In this document: positions 53,838-64,000 of the stretch, piece by piece
Layout of the letters: each line of letters begins with the position of its first letter
How positions within the stretch are numbered: position 1 is the first letter of the stretch
Source: Blattamonas nauphoetae
Taxonomy: Eukaryota; Preaxostyla; Oxymonadida
Assembly (NCBI GenBank): GCA_033064195.1
Contig: JARBJD010000243.1
Location: 51,433-115,432 of the forward strand
Direction: 5' to 3'
Length of the DNA: 64,000 bases
Position numbers and translations under genes: made by a program
Notes under the pieces: model-generated
The model's input: only the letters and a program-made list of their open reading frames with translations
Told to the model about the DNA's origin: nothing
The model's database searches: none

Positions 53838-54060
53838 AGGCGAAGTCCTTCGTATTGTCCAAATACTCGAGCGTCGTGTTCTCGTCGAAATGTGTGTCTT
53901 CAAAGAAAATCATGTTTGGCTGATTGAAGTAGAGTGTGCCGCCTCTTTCAGCGGCTGTGTTCTTCCGAAAGATACATCGGTGGAAAGTGTGGTCGGAATA
54001 ATTCCACGATTGCTAAAACCAACACCGCTCCCAGAAAATGTCTTATCGGAAAACTGGCTG
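53725..54060 (-). pseudogene. beta-helix surface-protein fragment
   Basis: Minus strand: FRKNTAAERGGTLYFNQPNM and FFEDTHFDENTTLEYLD. The N-T-A-x-x-GG-L pattern is that of right-handed beta-helix repeats in polymorphic surface proteins. Runs out after CRHDHSRQF. Confidence 0.5.
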
Positions 54061-54061
54061 T

Positions 54062-55001
54062 GAAACCTTGAATGAAGGCAATTGAATCAGCTGCTTGAAA
54101 TGTCCGAGTTCGCGAGGTTCCATACGGTGATGTGAATTCGGAGTTCGAAATATCTGTGCTCACAGAATGATAAGTGATGATCTGGAGTTCGCTATCGGGA
54201 AGAGCGGTAGTGAGTGTATTGGTCGTCATAGGTGTATGCCTCAGTCGAGTTTTCCAGGCTGGGTGAGTCGGTGATGTTTTGATGGTCGGATCATTCGAGT
54301 TTCGCACACTGAATTCTGTCGACAATGAGATCCCTGTACTCACCGTTCAATAAAGCCCGTTCTCAACGTCATGCAGTTTAGTTCCCATCAAAATTTGGCT
54401 CAGACGATGGCGAGGCTGGTCCAAGGCTGGCTGTCTACACGACGACACGTTCACAAACGAACACAATGCAATAGATGTGGAAAGAGAAGAGAGTGGAGAC
54501 GGGGTGGATGTTTTCGGTGCAATGCCAGTTTTGGAGAGGACTGCAGTGGACGTGAACGAGCACGACGAGATTGTCATAAGGACGCGGCTTGACGGCGACG
54601 CTCCCTTCCGATCCAGTATTTTTAGCAAATGCAGGAATCACATCCGAAGACGAACACATTTCATATCGAACGAATGTCACCGATGTCTCCCCCGCGACGT
54701 TGCATGTGTGGTGGACCACAATCGGCGATGCCAGCTGGCCCAGTCGGAGAACAGAGTCCGAAAATGACACACAGGATGGCTCCACAATCGCACATCGCGA
54801 CGGCGAGGACAGTGTCAGAGAGACTGGATGGCCAGGTTTTGCGTTCGTGCAACCAAGTGACTCCACGTCGAAAATCAGAGCGTCAACGAAAGCGTTCAGT
54901 TCGTGATTGATGTGCTTGTTCTCGAGTCTGATGATTGGTGGCGAATCATATCCGTGTCTCGGCCTTCTTGATTCCTGCAAGAACCCGATGAGAAAGATCA
55001 T
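54062..55001 (-). pseudogene. Ig/TIG-like surface-protein fragment, several frames
   Basis: Minus frames 55001-54435, 54628-54347 and 54343-53948 follow one another with frame changes. Segments such as HPVSLTLSSPSRCAIVEPSC, SPIVVHHTCNVAGETSVTFV and SEFTSPYGTSRTRTFQAADS look like extracellular beta-sandwich repeats with paired cysteines. Related in style to the gene at 46662-52552; possibly its detached upstream part. Confidence 0.45.
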
Positions 55002-57141
55002 GACGGATGGCAGGGGAGGAAATGAACTGCCGAAGGTGTTGTGTGCGGATGGGATGCGGCGAAATGCCCTTCTTCTGATAATCTGCCCTCACAAAAGGGG
55101 CAATTGTTTCGATGTCCTTCCTCCCTTCCCATCGACACTCTTCGCAACGAACGAGTCCTGCTCGTCCACAGACTCGCTGCGGGGAGTGCGGCGAAGGAAT
55201 CTGGTCAGCCCGATCGCGATCGTCTAAAGCTTGTCTTCGTCTTGCTTGGCAGCCATCGGGGTGTGTGTCGACTGTTTCCAGTTTTTGACGAGTTCTTCGG
55301 TGTTGACCAGAATCAGCTCTGGTTCAGATAAGACAGCGACCGCAGCGACGAGAGCGATAGCGCGTTCTTCAGGGGGGACAACAAAGAGCGACGAAGAGAT
55401 CGAGTTTTTGAGGAGGTCCGTATGGTTCGGAAAGAAGAGGGGATGTCTCGACTGCGTGTGTGGATGAACAGATACTGGAGTGGGGAGAGACTCTGTCGTC
55501 GAGAGAGACGTTTTGTTGGGAGAATCGTGAGAAATGATGGAGACAGTCATCGACGTGCTTTGTTCCTTATTGTTGGGAGATTCGTGATAGCCATTCGGTT
55601 TTTCTTGTTTTTATTGTATTTCGGGTGATGCTGACCTGAATTCCAGTAATTGACGTGCTCGTCCGTGAGTCACCGCGCGATGGAAATGATGCAACAAGTC
55701 TTCCAAACTACAGTTGAACCAACCGATATATCCTTAATAATGGCCGTCCAAACGAAGAGCCAGGTCCCACAAACTTGTAATAAACACATTTTTCAACATC
55801 CGAAAATATCGGACGAGATCCTCCCGAATCTAAATCGAGTGGCAAACTGGCGGCAGCCCTGTCTGCTTCGTCGAGTATCTTCTGATCATGCGACTGGCAA
55901 TGTAGGTGTACGCGTTCAAAGTGAAGAGCTTGATTGGTAGAATCGGTGGGCGGAGAGACAGGGCCCGAGTCTTTGTGAATAAGAATCTAGCCTTCGCAAA
56001 TTTATCCATCTCTGCGCGGAAACTTTGTCCTCAGAAGTGTGATTCCGTGGAAGAGAGGTCAGGATAAACTCAAGAAGGGAAGAGTTCAGAGCGTTGTCTG
56101 ACACATGGTGGTTCAGAAAAGTGGTGAAGACGAGGAAGAATGGATTTGTTGTGGTGAATGAGGAATCGTCAAGGAGAGCATGCTGGAGGAACAACGAAAG
56201 GTAGCATTGGTCTTGCAAAGAAAGAGGTGGATGAGAGTCCAATCCCGAAATGGACGGAAGTGTCATGTTTGGCGTATTTTTTAAGGAAAGAAGAATGTCA
56301 AGCATGTGCTGGACGAATGGAGTGTCGTCCGAAGGAAGTAGAGGGCGGGTAAACCCGAGTTGGAGAAGAAAGAGAAAACTTGCTGACAACTTTTGACGAC
56401 CAAATGGTACGCTGTTCACGGAGTTGCTGGAGGGGGACAGACAAAAGTGAGAGTGTTGGCACCAATTCCTTTTCCATCTCCATATCACTTGCTCGGTGTT
56501 TCAACGAGTTTAGACAATGGTGGCAGTTGTTGCTTGGAAGCAGGGGGATCAGATCAAGCGAGAAAACTTCGTTGGAAGAAGAGGGAAGACCGGTGAGTGA
56601 GAGTGCCAGGGCTTCTTGGATGGTATGCTCATCGGAAGAAGGGACACGAGTGAGTTGGCTTGGATTGAATTCACCGATGGGGTACCTGATCGAAATTGAT
56701 ATAGGCTTTCAGGCTGGCTTGTTGATGGGGAGGATTACTCACGAAACAATTCGGCGACGAACCAGTGTCTGGGATCTATCGTGAAGGAGAACAACCAAAA
56801 CAGAAAAGTCCAATTCTTGATATGAAAGAACACATTCAGCCAGCGATGATGGAAGACGATCAAACTTCGAGATGGTAATGGAAAATGCAAGTGATATCGT
56901 GAAAAGTCGTGTTGTTATTTGAGAGAAAGATCTCAGGGGGCAGATCCATCCACCATGGCTCCCACGCAAACATTCGCTTCTCCGACGTGCTCAGTTGGAA
57001 TAAGAGAGTGTGTTTATTGTGATTGAGTTTAGCGACTGGGGGGATGCGAGCCAGCTGATTAGGAAGCACCGGAAAGAGAACTGCATCCTCGTTGAATCGG
57101 TATGTCTCTGATATCGTCACTCTCTTCAGCGAATTTTGGAT
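55002..57141. other. gene debris, mostly minus-strand
   Basis: Minus 55550-55224 (PPEERAIALVAAVAVLSEPE, LILVNTEELVKNWK) and 56488-55916 (TPFVQHMLDILLSLKNTPNM, LSLFLQHALLDDSSFTTTNP) are Leu-rich helical and could be HEAT-like remnants; minus 57153-56860 (NEDAVLFPVLPNQLARIPPV) is unassigned. None has a convincing start, and frames change repeatedly. Confidence 0.35.
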
Positions 57142-57455
57142 ATCATCACACACATTTCTTTAACATTGCGAGAACTGCACAAGCAGATAAGTGTTCATCG
57201 CGACATCAAATCGGAAATCGTGGATTTAACGAGCCCTGGAGTGGCGAAACTTGGTATGGAAGGTTCTTTCTTTCAATATGGGGTGTGTGTCTAGGTGACT
57301 GGTGAGTCGCAGAATCTACGGCATTCGTTCGAAATGGCAAGCTCGAAAAGCGACATCTGGTCGTTGGGAGTTCTGTGGCGAAACCGCAGTGCTTCTTCCC
57401 TAACACAGAAACTGACAAATACCCAACATTGTTCTGTATCGCCTTCTCCACCTTA
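57142..57455 (+). pseudogene. protein kinase fragment
   Basis: Plus strand: LRELHKQISVHRDIKSEIVD is the kinase catalytic loop (VHRDIKSEN with N changed to I), followed by GVAKLGMEG at the DFG position and, after a frame change, SSKSDIWSLGVLW (subdomain IX). The N-lobe and the rest of the C-lobe are missing, and both the Asn and the DFG motif are lost, so it is dead. Confidence 0.7.
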
Positions 57456-57589
57456 GCGGCGCTGCCGGTTCTGCTCAAGTCGTCACCGGACCTCATTTCG
57501 TATGATCAGTTCGCACACATCTTAAACGCGATTCTTGTTCTCTGCCTTGCCCTCTGCTCCTGACGACATATCAAGCAGAAGCTCTTCTT

Positions 57590-57871
57590 GTGATTATGTG
57601 CATCCAGGAACTTACGTGGCGAAGGACAAAAGTGGTGGGAAGACAAATTCGGAAACAGTTGTACGTTGAGTTCGAATACGCGAAGGCAATTGAGAAGATT
57701 GCAGAATTCGTCACACTCAATCGTTCACAGCTGCTGAACGAGCATTCATCGCTGGCTTTAGTGATGATCTCGAAGGACAAGCCGCCAGGTGTGTCACTTG
57801 TCTCATTTGAGCGTGTTTTAGGTGAAATGCAGATGTCCAGCGAACCTGAGCCGATATTGGACACGTATTAA
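57590..57871 (+). pseudogene. unassigned coding fragment
   Basis: 93-codon plus frame with coherent helical text (YAKAIEKIAEFVTLNRSQLL, SSLALVMISKDKPPGVSLVS). I recognise no family. It follows the kinase remnant and may come from the same HEAT/kinase gene family. Confidence 0.3.
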
Positions 57872-59121
57872 GCACCTCTTGTGCAAATGAAGCATCCCGG
57901 CGACTATTTGTTGTTTCTCTCGTCGAATGTGGGTACAACATTGATTGCACTTATGAGAAGCGACTTGGCGGAATTAAGGTCGATATCAACATTCATTCTG
58001 CTTGATGATGCACATTTGAACAAAACAAGTGACGAAACTTGGGGAATTCGATGATGAGACTGCGCCGTCGAATCGGACAAATCTGTTGTTGTGCGGGTTT
58101 CTGAAGACCGTGATTCCACAGATTATGGACTAGGGAATAATTTGAAGAGGTGTGTGTGAACAATTTGGAGTTTTTTTGATTTTTCTTTCCATTCGCATAT
58201 TTATCTTTGTTATTTGCTTTGCACTCATTTTTCCTTCATCCATCCAGTTCTCACAGCAAGCTCTCCTCACCGCCCTCTTCAACCTCCCTGCACCTGTACC
58301 GCCTCCCGCCCTTCATCGTTCGTGTTCGTGATTGCGTCACACGAGCACGCTCACTCCAACAAACAATCATCCCTCATCACACCATCCTTCCCCTCCCTCG
58401 AACCTCTCCGCATTTCCACCTACTCATTCAAATCCACTCTCCTCGCACCACTTCAGGCCCCTCGCTTCCAACTAGCCTCCACCACAGACTAGTGGTGTGC
58501 AGTCAAAGGGAGAGGTTCTAATCAAGCGAACTCCATTCTTATTTGTTGACCAAACACCACTCCTGCTCATCCTCACACACCCCAAACCTCACCACGCCGT
58601 TTCTGTCACTGTGACTCAGTCAGGCTTTTCAATTCAATTCGTCTCCCAAGATTCACAATATCAGACGAAACACACTCAACAATCACGTTTACATTGCTTG
58701 GTAAATACCTCTCGCCGATTTCACCACTGTTGGTGTTCTAACCCTAACAACTTTTCGTTTTTATCCAAGACAATCTCTCGCCTGACATTTTTATCCATCT
58801 TTTCATTATTTCGAGATGAACATTCAGAAAAAGCAAGAATTGAAGAGAAATCGACGAAAATTTGAAAGAAAAAGAATGGCCAAAAAGTCATGTACGGTGA
58901 AGAGAAACTGATTCAGATGGAACAAAAAACGACTCTGTGCTGTTATAATGACATTCACACCGTTGAAAGACAGTTGAGAGGACTTGTTGGAGCTGGGAAA
59001 TCAGATCATGAACATGGTAAGTGTGCTTCGCCATCGAAGTTGATGAGAGAGGGGGGCAGGAGACACGAGAGAGAGAGAAACGAAAAAATGATGGTAAGCA
59101 CGATAATAGCATGTCAAGGTG
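57872..59121. other. no assured gene
   Basis: C-rich on the plus strand around 58230-58480 and AT-rich elsewhere. Short overlapping frames only. Confidence 0.3.
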
Positions 59122-59880
59122 TCAATTAGAACGAGTTGGATGACGATGAATGAGGATGCAGAAGCATCCCAAATTTGGTGAATAGAAATTAAAAATTGAC
59201 AAAACCCCGATGTCACAGCGAGAGTGAATTCCGTTGAGAGTGAGACTGTCTGAATCCTTGTCAGACTCGACAAATTGTCGCTCGCCAACGAAGCAGTGTG
59301 CACGGGTCTTCCCAGTGATCACAAGTTTCTTCAGCTCGTAATTTGCAAAGTCGCATTCGCTAAAACTCCCCATGTCGTTTTCGAAACCCATTTCAGACTT
59401 CGTGACTTCCGCTCCGTGGGTGGGGAGGAGAAAGGAGACGATTCCAAAGGTGGAAAGAATGAAGAGACTATGGAAGCGGTGTTATCGACAACAAGACATT
59501 TGGAGTTCATATCAATTCGCTGGAATGATGATGAGGGAAAGAATCTGGAGTTCTGGACACTGACGTCTTCCCTGCTTCTGAAGAGAGTTTGGCAAGACAA
59601 ACATGTCCATGTGTCGATGTTATCCACAAAACAGCTGCACTTGCGGATAAGATTAAATTGCTGCTGGCTGGATTTGAGGCTGTTGGTTGTTTCGTTCTTT
59701 GATCCTCCAACAGCACGACACCAAACGAGTTCATCGCCTTGACAGGTTGAAAAAGGAATCTTTGCATCCACGCCAGCGAATTCTCCGATTTGTGTCCAGA
59801 TGACGAGATGATGTGTAGAGGAGTGATTAGAAGCGGAGATGGAACTGAATTCAACGCGGATGAGACGAGTTCTTTTTAGG
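59122..59880 (-). pseudogene. surface-protein fragment truncated by a minisatellite
   Basis: Minus strand from about 59880: RVEFSSISASNHSSTHHLVI, CSCFVDNIDTWTCLSCQTLF, VQNSRFFPSSSFQRIDMNSK, then after a frame change near 59340 KKLVITGKTRAHCFVGERQF. The Ser/Cys-rich beta pattern fits the beta-helix surface family. The upstream side runs directly into the 32-bp repeat array, which keeps the frame open but is not part of the protein. Confidence 0.45.
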
Positions 59881-59904
59881 ATGCGAGTTGTGATTCCTTT
59901 CGAT

Positions 59905-60945
59905 GCGCGGAGGGAGGAAGGAGGTGATTTTGCGATGGGTGGAGGGCGGAAGGAGGTGATTTTGCGATGGGTGGAGGGAGGAAGGAGGTGATTTTGCGAT
60001 GGGTGGAGGGAGGAAGGAGGTGATTTTGCGATGGGTGGAGGGCGGAAGGAGGTGATTTTGCGATGGGTGGAGGGCGGAAGGAGGTGATTTTGCGATGGGT
60101 GGAGGGAGGAAGGAGGTGATTTTGCGATGGGTGGAGGGAGGAAGGAGGTGATTTTGCGATGGGTGGAGGGAGGAAGGAGGTGATTTTGCGATGGGTGGAG
60201 GGCGGAAGGAGGTGATTTTGCGATGGGTGGAGGGAGGAAGGAGGTGATTTTGCGATGGGTGGAGGGCGGAAGGAGGTGATTTTGCGATGGGTGGAGGGAG
60301 GAAGGAGGTGATTTTGCGATGGGTGGAGGGAGGAAGGAGGTGATTTTGCGATGGGTGGAGGGAGGAAGGAGGTGATTTTGCGATGGGTGGAGGGAGGAAG
60401 GAGGTGATTTTGCGATGGGTGGAGGGAGGAAGGAGGTGATTTTGCGATGGGTGGAGGGAGGAAGGAGGTGATTTTGCGATGGGTGGAGGGAGGAAGGAGG
60501 TGATTTTGCGATGGGTGGAGGGAGGAAGGAGGTGATTTTGCGATGGGTGGAGGGCGGAAGGAGGTGATTTTGCGATGGGTGGAGGGAGGAAGGAGGTGAT
60601 TTTGCGATGGGTGGAGGGAGGAAGGAGGTGATTTTGCGATGGGTGGAGGGCGGAAGGAGGTGATTTTGCGATGGGTGGAGGGAGGAAGGAGGTGATTTTG
60701 CGATGGGTGGAGGGCGGAAGGAGGTGATTTTGCGATGGGTGGAGGGGAGGAAGGAGGTGATTTTGCGATGGGTGGAGGGAGGAAGGAGGTGATTTTGCGA
60801 TGGGTGGAGGGGAGGAAGGAGGTGATTTTGCGATGGGTGGAGGGCGGAAGGAGGTGATTTTGCGATGGGTGGAGGGAGGAAGGAGGTGATTTTGCGATGG
60901 GTGGAGGGCGGAAGGAGGGCAACTTGTGATGGGTGGAGGGCGAGA
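59905..60945 (+). repeat. 32-bp minisatellite, about 32 copies
   Basis: Unit GGGTGGAGGGAGGAAGGAGG followed by TGATTTTGCGAT. Two variants differ at one base (GGGAGG or GGGCGG). Two units carry one extra G (near 60741 and 60806), and the last units at the right edge are degenerate. Since 32 is not a multiple of 3 the minus strand cycles through three frames without a stop, giving long Pro/Ser-rich pseudo-ORFs (to 60953). Confidence 0.95.
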
Positions 60946-61172
60946 GGGGGCAAAATCAGGTCATTTGCTGATGTGTGTGAGGAGGGGAGGGGTGAAATGT
61001 GAACAAGTTGAGTGATGTGAGGAGTGAATCTTCGGTTGGTTGAATGTCTTTCCAGGTGATGACACAGACTTGTGGGCCATGGAAGACAGATTTCTCAGTA
61101 CTTCTTTCGTCCCCCAACATATATTCTTGTAAAACTCATCACTTTTCATTCCCATCATATCTTATCTCAATC

Positions 61173-63097
61173 ATGGAAGCATATTGCGCAAAACCAAAAT
61201 CTACCATCAGCACGCACGGGAAGGAGATTTACGACCTTCTCGTCAAATTTCATGGCGACTATCCAGCAGCACCACTCATCAAAGCTCTGGATAGTCGTCA
61301 TGAACTCATACCAATAAAGGAGATTGTTCTGGCTTATTACAATAGTTTGGCTTTCTTTTCTCTCATTCTTTCTCTCTTTAGATAAATTCACTTCACTTTG
61401 TTCGTCTTTGTCTCATTTACATCGTGAAATGAGAAATAAAGACGATAAGGTTAAATTAATGCAGTGTGTCTCCCAAGTGTTGTCACTTGGCGAGACCAAG
61501 ACTGCAGGGTTCGACGTCGAGGAGGGGGCATATAACTATGCCCGCTCCCGATTCGACAGAATCGGTGGGAGACCTCGAAATCCCACTCGACGTCGACCAG
61601 CGTCGAAACAGGTTACCGCTCATTTTTTTCACTTTTTTCTTAGAAAATCAACATACAAGAAGATACTGAATTAATGAAAGCAATTCACGAAAACACATCG
61701 CCAAGCTGCGAAAATCAAGCCAGACAGTCACGAAAGGAGAAGAAAAACAGTCCAACTATCTTTTCTCTTATTTCTCTCTTTTCCGAATCTCATAGAACAT
61801 TCAATCCTTGATTCAATCAACGAAGAGGACATCACTTTCCTCCTCACTCCTTCACAAGCATCATTCGCTTCCATTCCGAACACACCTTCAACCAATAGTG
61901 TCCCAACTCAAAACAAAAATTCTGAAATCCGGCTTCTCGAATCAACGAAGAAGGATTTACACCGCAAACTCGTTGAACAGGGGAAAACGAACATGTCATA
62001 TTCTTCATTTTGCAACAAAACAAAAAAAATACTACAAAAACCAAAGAAAAGAACAGACCTTTGCTCGATTTGTGAGCGAGGGAAATATCTACAAAAAAAA
62101 CAAGAAACATTAAAATCACAAAACAAAAAACTCACACAAAAAGAAGAAAATGAATTAAAAACAATTGAACAACACAAAAAAATAGCAGAAACACAAAGAA
62201 AGTTTTACAATACTTCCACTTCATCCATCGACGATAACTCTTTAGTTATTGTGATGGATTTTAAAGAAAATTGGCACTTGCCACTCTCAAACATACAAGT
62301 TGGGCATGATTTCTATTCACAAGTTTCAGTTTCTCATTTGTGTATTACCTGTTTCACCTCACAAAATTCTGTTATTACAAAAACACATCACAACTTTATT
62401 TCACCAGTGCTTTCGCACGACCACCGTTTCGTTCAAGAATGTCTTTCCGATTTATTTGCACTTCCTTCATATCATTCCAAATCACATGTCACAGTATTTT
62501 CGGACACTGGTCCACATTTTCGGAACCAGTTCGTCCTTGGTTTCTTTTTGTCTTCATTAAACCCTCTTTTTTCAGAGAAGAGGGTGTGTTACTCTTTCTT
62601 CGCCGAGCAACACGGCAAAAATTGTTGTGACTCCGAGTTCGGAGTGCTTACCACTTTCGTTTCGAATCATCTCACAACCCCCATCCGCTCCTCGGATGAC
62701 CTTTTCACTTTCTTTGATAGTCACACTGACTCTCTGAATTCATCAGAGAGGAACACCGTCCATTCTTTTCACAAGTTTGTGTTTTTTCATATCTTTCATA
62801 TATCTCCATTTTAGACATGAGGTCTTTCCAGAAGACCATAGTTACTTTCGAGTAACAATTACACGAATGAAGGATTATTTGGGATTTTTACGTGATGGTA
62901 CTTCGCTCACTGGAGCACCTGTTATTATTGATTTCTCATCATTTTCATTTCTTCTTTCCTATTCTCAGAAGAGGGGCAGAGACAACAGGGTGAGGAAGAT
63001 TTTTGAGAAGGAAGAGGTGGAAAGAGAGGAGGAGCGTGGATTGAGTGCAGAGTTGGGTGAGAAGACATCTTTTCGTTTTCATATTTGGATTCAGTGA
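61173..63097 (+). CDS. DDE/RNase H-like transposase-type protein, five exons
   Basis: Exons 61173-61344, 61382-61611, 61644-61749, 61796-62774 and 62815-63097 join in phase (all GT-AG, introns 32-46 nt) to 589 residues starting MEAYCAKPKSTIS. Residues 60-135 are basic and helical, ending in an arginine-rich GGRPRNPTRRRP stretch suited to DNA binding. A CSICERGKYLQKK segment has a CxxC pair. The core has LVIVMDFKENWHLP, then TVFSDTGPHFRNQF, then FFAEQHGKNCCDSEFG. That series (Asp; SD-G; HGK plus CD) is found in a group of animal and protist proteins I know as uncharacterised transposase-like proteins. The C-terminal exon adds a basic, Glu-rich tail. No terminal repeats were identified. Confidence 0.75.
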
Positions 63098-63277
63098 CAA
63101 ACTCCTCTCCTCATTCTTCTGTTATCCCTTCAACTCCTACTGTTCCTTTCCATTACGATTCTCCTAATTCTCCAATTCTTATTTCTCCTCCAAGCTCTCC
63201 TATTCTTTTCATTCTGATTCATTTTCACCTCACCACTTTCACCATACTAAAATAACTACCACCTCACTCTTTCCATA

Positions 63278-63353
63278 CCTGGCTTATCCTGCCAGGCCTT
63301 TTGGCCGAACAGGGCTAGCCTAGTACCTTTATGGCCCTGTGTCCGGTACTAGG
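63278..63353 (+). other. structured element with hairpins and pseudoknot topology
   Basis: In order: CCTGGC pairs with GCCAGG (63278-63283 and 63291-63296), GGCC-TTTT-GGCC (63295-63306), then ACAGGGC (63309-63315), CCTAGTACC (63319-63327), GCCCTGT (63334-63340) and GGTACTAGG (63345-63353). The last four form two perfect interleaved stems of 7 and 9 bp, an H-type pseudoknot order. It lies 180 bp after the DDE gene. It could be a structured RNA, a 3' UTR element or a transposon end; I cannot tell. Confidence 0.55.
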
Positions 63354-63628
63354 TTCACAGCAGGACTTGGAATGAGTGAGGACAACATCGAAACTCTTAG
63401 TTTTCATTATTATACCTTTTTTCATTACCACTTTCCTTATTTCAGAATTCTCATCGTTATTCAACACTCATATTTCCTCTTCCCTCTCGTCCTTAGTCCA
63501 TCAACCGGATGCTCTCTCCAGGGTTCCACTTCGACATGAAAAACATTCACCAACAAAGGAAAAACGATATGCCCTATGTTCTCGTCCTAACAAAATCTTA
63601 TCTCACTCTAGAGTCTCTTTTAGAGGAC

Positions 63629-63812
63629 GGTCGTCAACAGCTCCACTTCAGAGCCAACACCTCCACCCCCAACTCCACCTCAGAGCCAACACCTCCACCC
63701 CCAACTCCACCTCAGAGCCAACACCTCCACCCCCAACTCCACCTCAGAGCCAACACCTCCACCCCAACTCCACCAGAGCCAACACCTCCACCCCAACTCC
63801 ACCTCAGAGCCA
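63629..63812 (+). repeat. 32-bp C-rich minisatellite
   Basis: Five to six copies of CAGAGCCAACACCTCCACCC followed by CCAACTCCACCT; two later copies are shorter by 1-4 bases. Confidence 0.9.
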
Positions 63813-63814
63813 AC

Positions 63815-64000
63815 ACCTCCCCTCCCTCAACCAAACACGCAGCTCCCTTCCTCCCCGCCTCAACCAAACACACAGCTCCCTCCTCCCCTCACTCAACCAT
63901 GCACGCAGCTCCCTTCCTCCCCGCCTCAACCAAACACACAGCTCCCCTCCTCCCCTCCTCAACCATGCACACAGCTCCCTCCTTCCCTCCTCAACCATGC
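63815..64000 (+). repeat. C-rich minisatellite, 32-34 bp, running past the window end
   Basis: About six copies of CCTCAACCAAACACACAGCT followed by CCCTCCTCCC, alternating CCAAACAC and CCATGCAC. Distinct from the array at 63629 but adjacent to it. Confidence 0.85.

Noticed and set aside
59331-60953. 540-codon Pro/Ser-rich protein on the minus strand
   Set aside because: Most of it is the 32-bp minisatellite read through three frames; only the last about 180 codons resemble a surface-protein fragment.
1-64000. tRNA, rRNA or riboswitch genes
   Set aside because: I looked for TWC-loop-like GGTTCRA boxes in cloverleaf context and rRNA core sequences and found none I could support by eye.

Overview
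The window is nuclear DNA from a unicellular eukaryote. Its genes are cut by many very short GT-AG introns (28-36 nt in the kinase at 11952-13775, rarely above 120 nt), use the standard code (TAA, TAG and TGA all end intact genes) and encode eukaryotic signalling proteins. Gene content (AIG1-like GTPases, HEAT/ARM-like tandem paralogues, beta-helix type surface proteins with one C-terminal membrane helix, kinase remnants) resembles what I know of preaxostylan flagellates such as the oxymonads Blattamonas and Monocercomonoides. That placement is an inference, not shown by the sequence alone.

Layout. 1-6689: most of a Mutator-like (MULE) transposon. A frameshifted transposase lies between two inverted arms of about 1.9 kb, each made of a 30-bp minisatellite; the left tip is outside the window. 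6845-8958: a non-autonomous relative with the same tip sequences and a 9-bp target duplication. 9993-10352: a 5'-truncated bacterial-type UbiE/MenG methyltransferase. 10669-13775: a Rho GTPase (minus) and a protein kinase (plus). 13800-20284: a tandem array of four AIG1-like GTPases plus a relic, with duplicated spacers. 20602-33181: a compact block of intact genes: coiled-coil protein, dual-specificity phosphatase with a gelsolin-like tail, multipass membrane protein, membrane-anchored histidine acid phosphatase homologue lacking its catalytic residues, and a 1,808-residue N-myristoylation-motif LRR-PP2C phosphatase (minus).

34063-45283: four HEAT/ARM-like paralogues in tandem, each at a different stage of decay (frameshift, TGG-to-TAG nonsense, mariner insertion, one open). 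The mariner (40237-42403) sits at a clean TA duplication. 46662-52552: a decayed minus-strand surface-protein gene with two separate transposon insertions (48024-49875, TA duplication; 50269-51184, 8-bp duplication); in both cases the host frame is continuous if the insert and one duplication copy are ignored. 52.6-59.9 kb: fragments of surface proteins, a kinase and HEAT-like proteins on both strands. 59905-60945: a 32-bp minisatellite. 61173-63097: a five-exon gene whose exons join in phase to a 589-residue protein with a DDE/RNase H-like core, probably a transposase of a little-described family. It is followed by a structured element with pseudoknot topology (63278-63353) and by C-rich minisatellites running off the end.

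Overall, intact core genes (10.7-33.2 kb) are flanked by accessory DNA dominated by transposons, minisatellites and decaying gene families. The likeliest undescribed systems are the MULE with minisatellite foldback arms and the multi-exon DDE gene.
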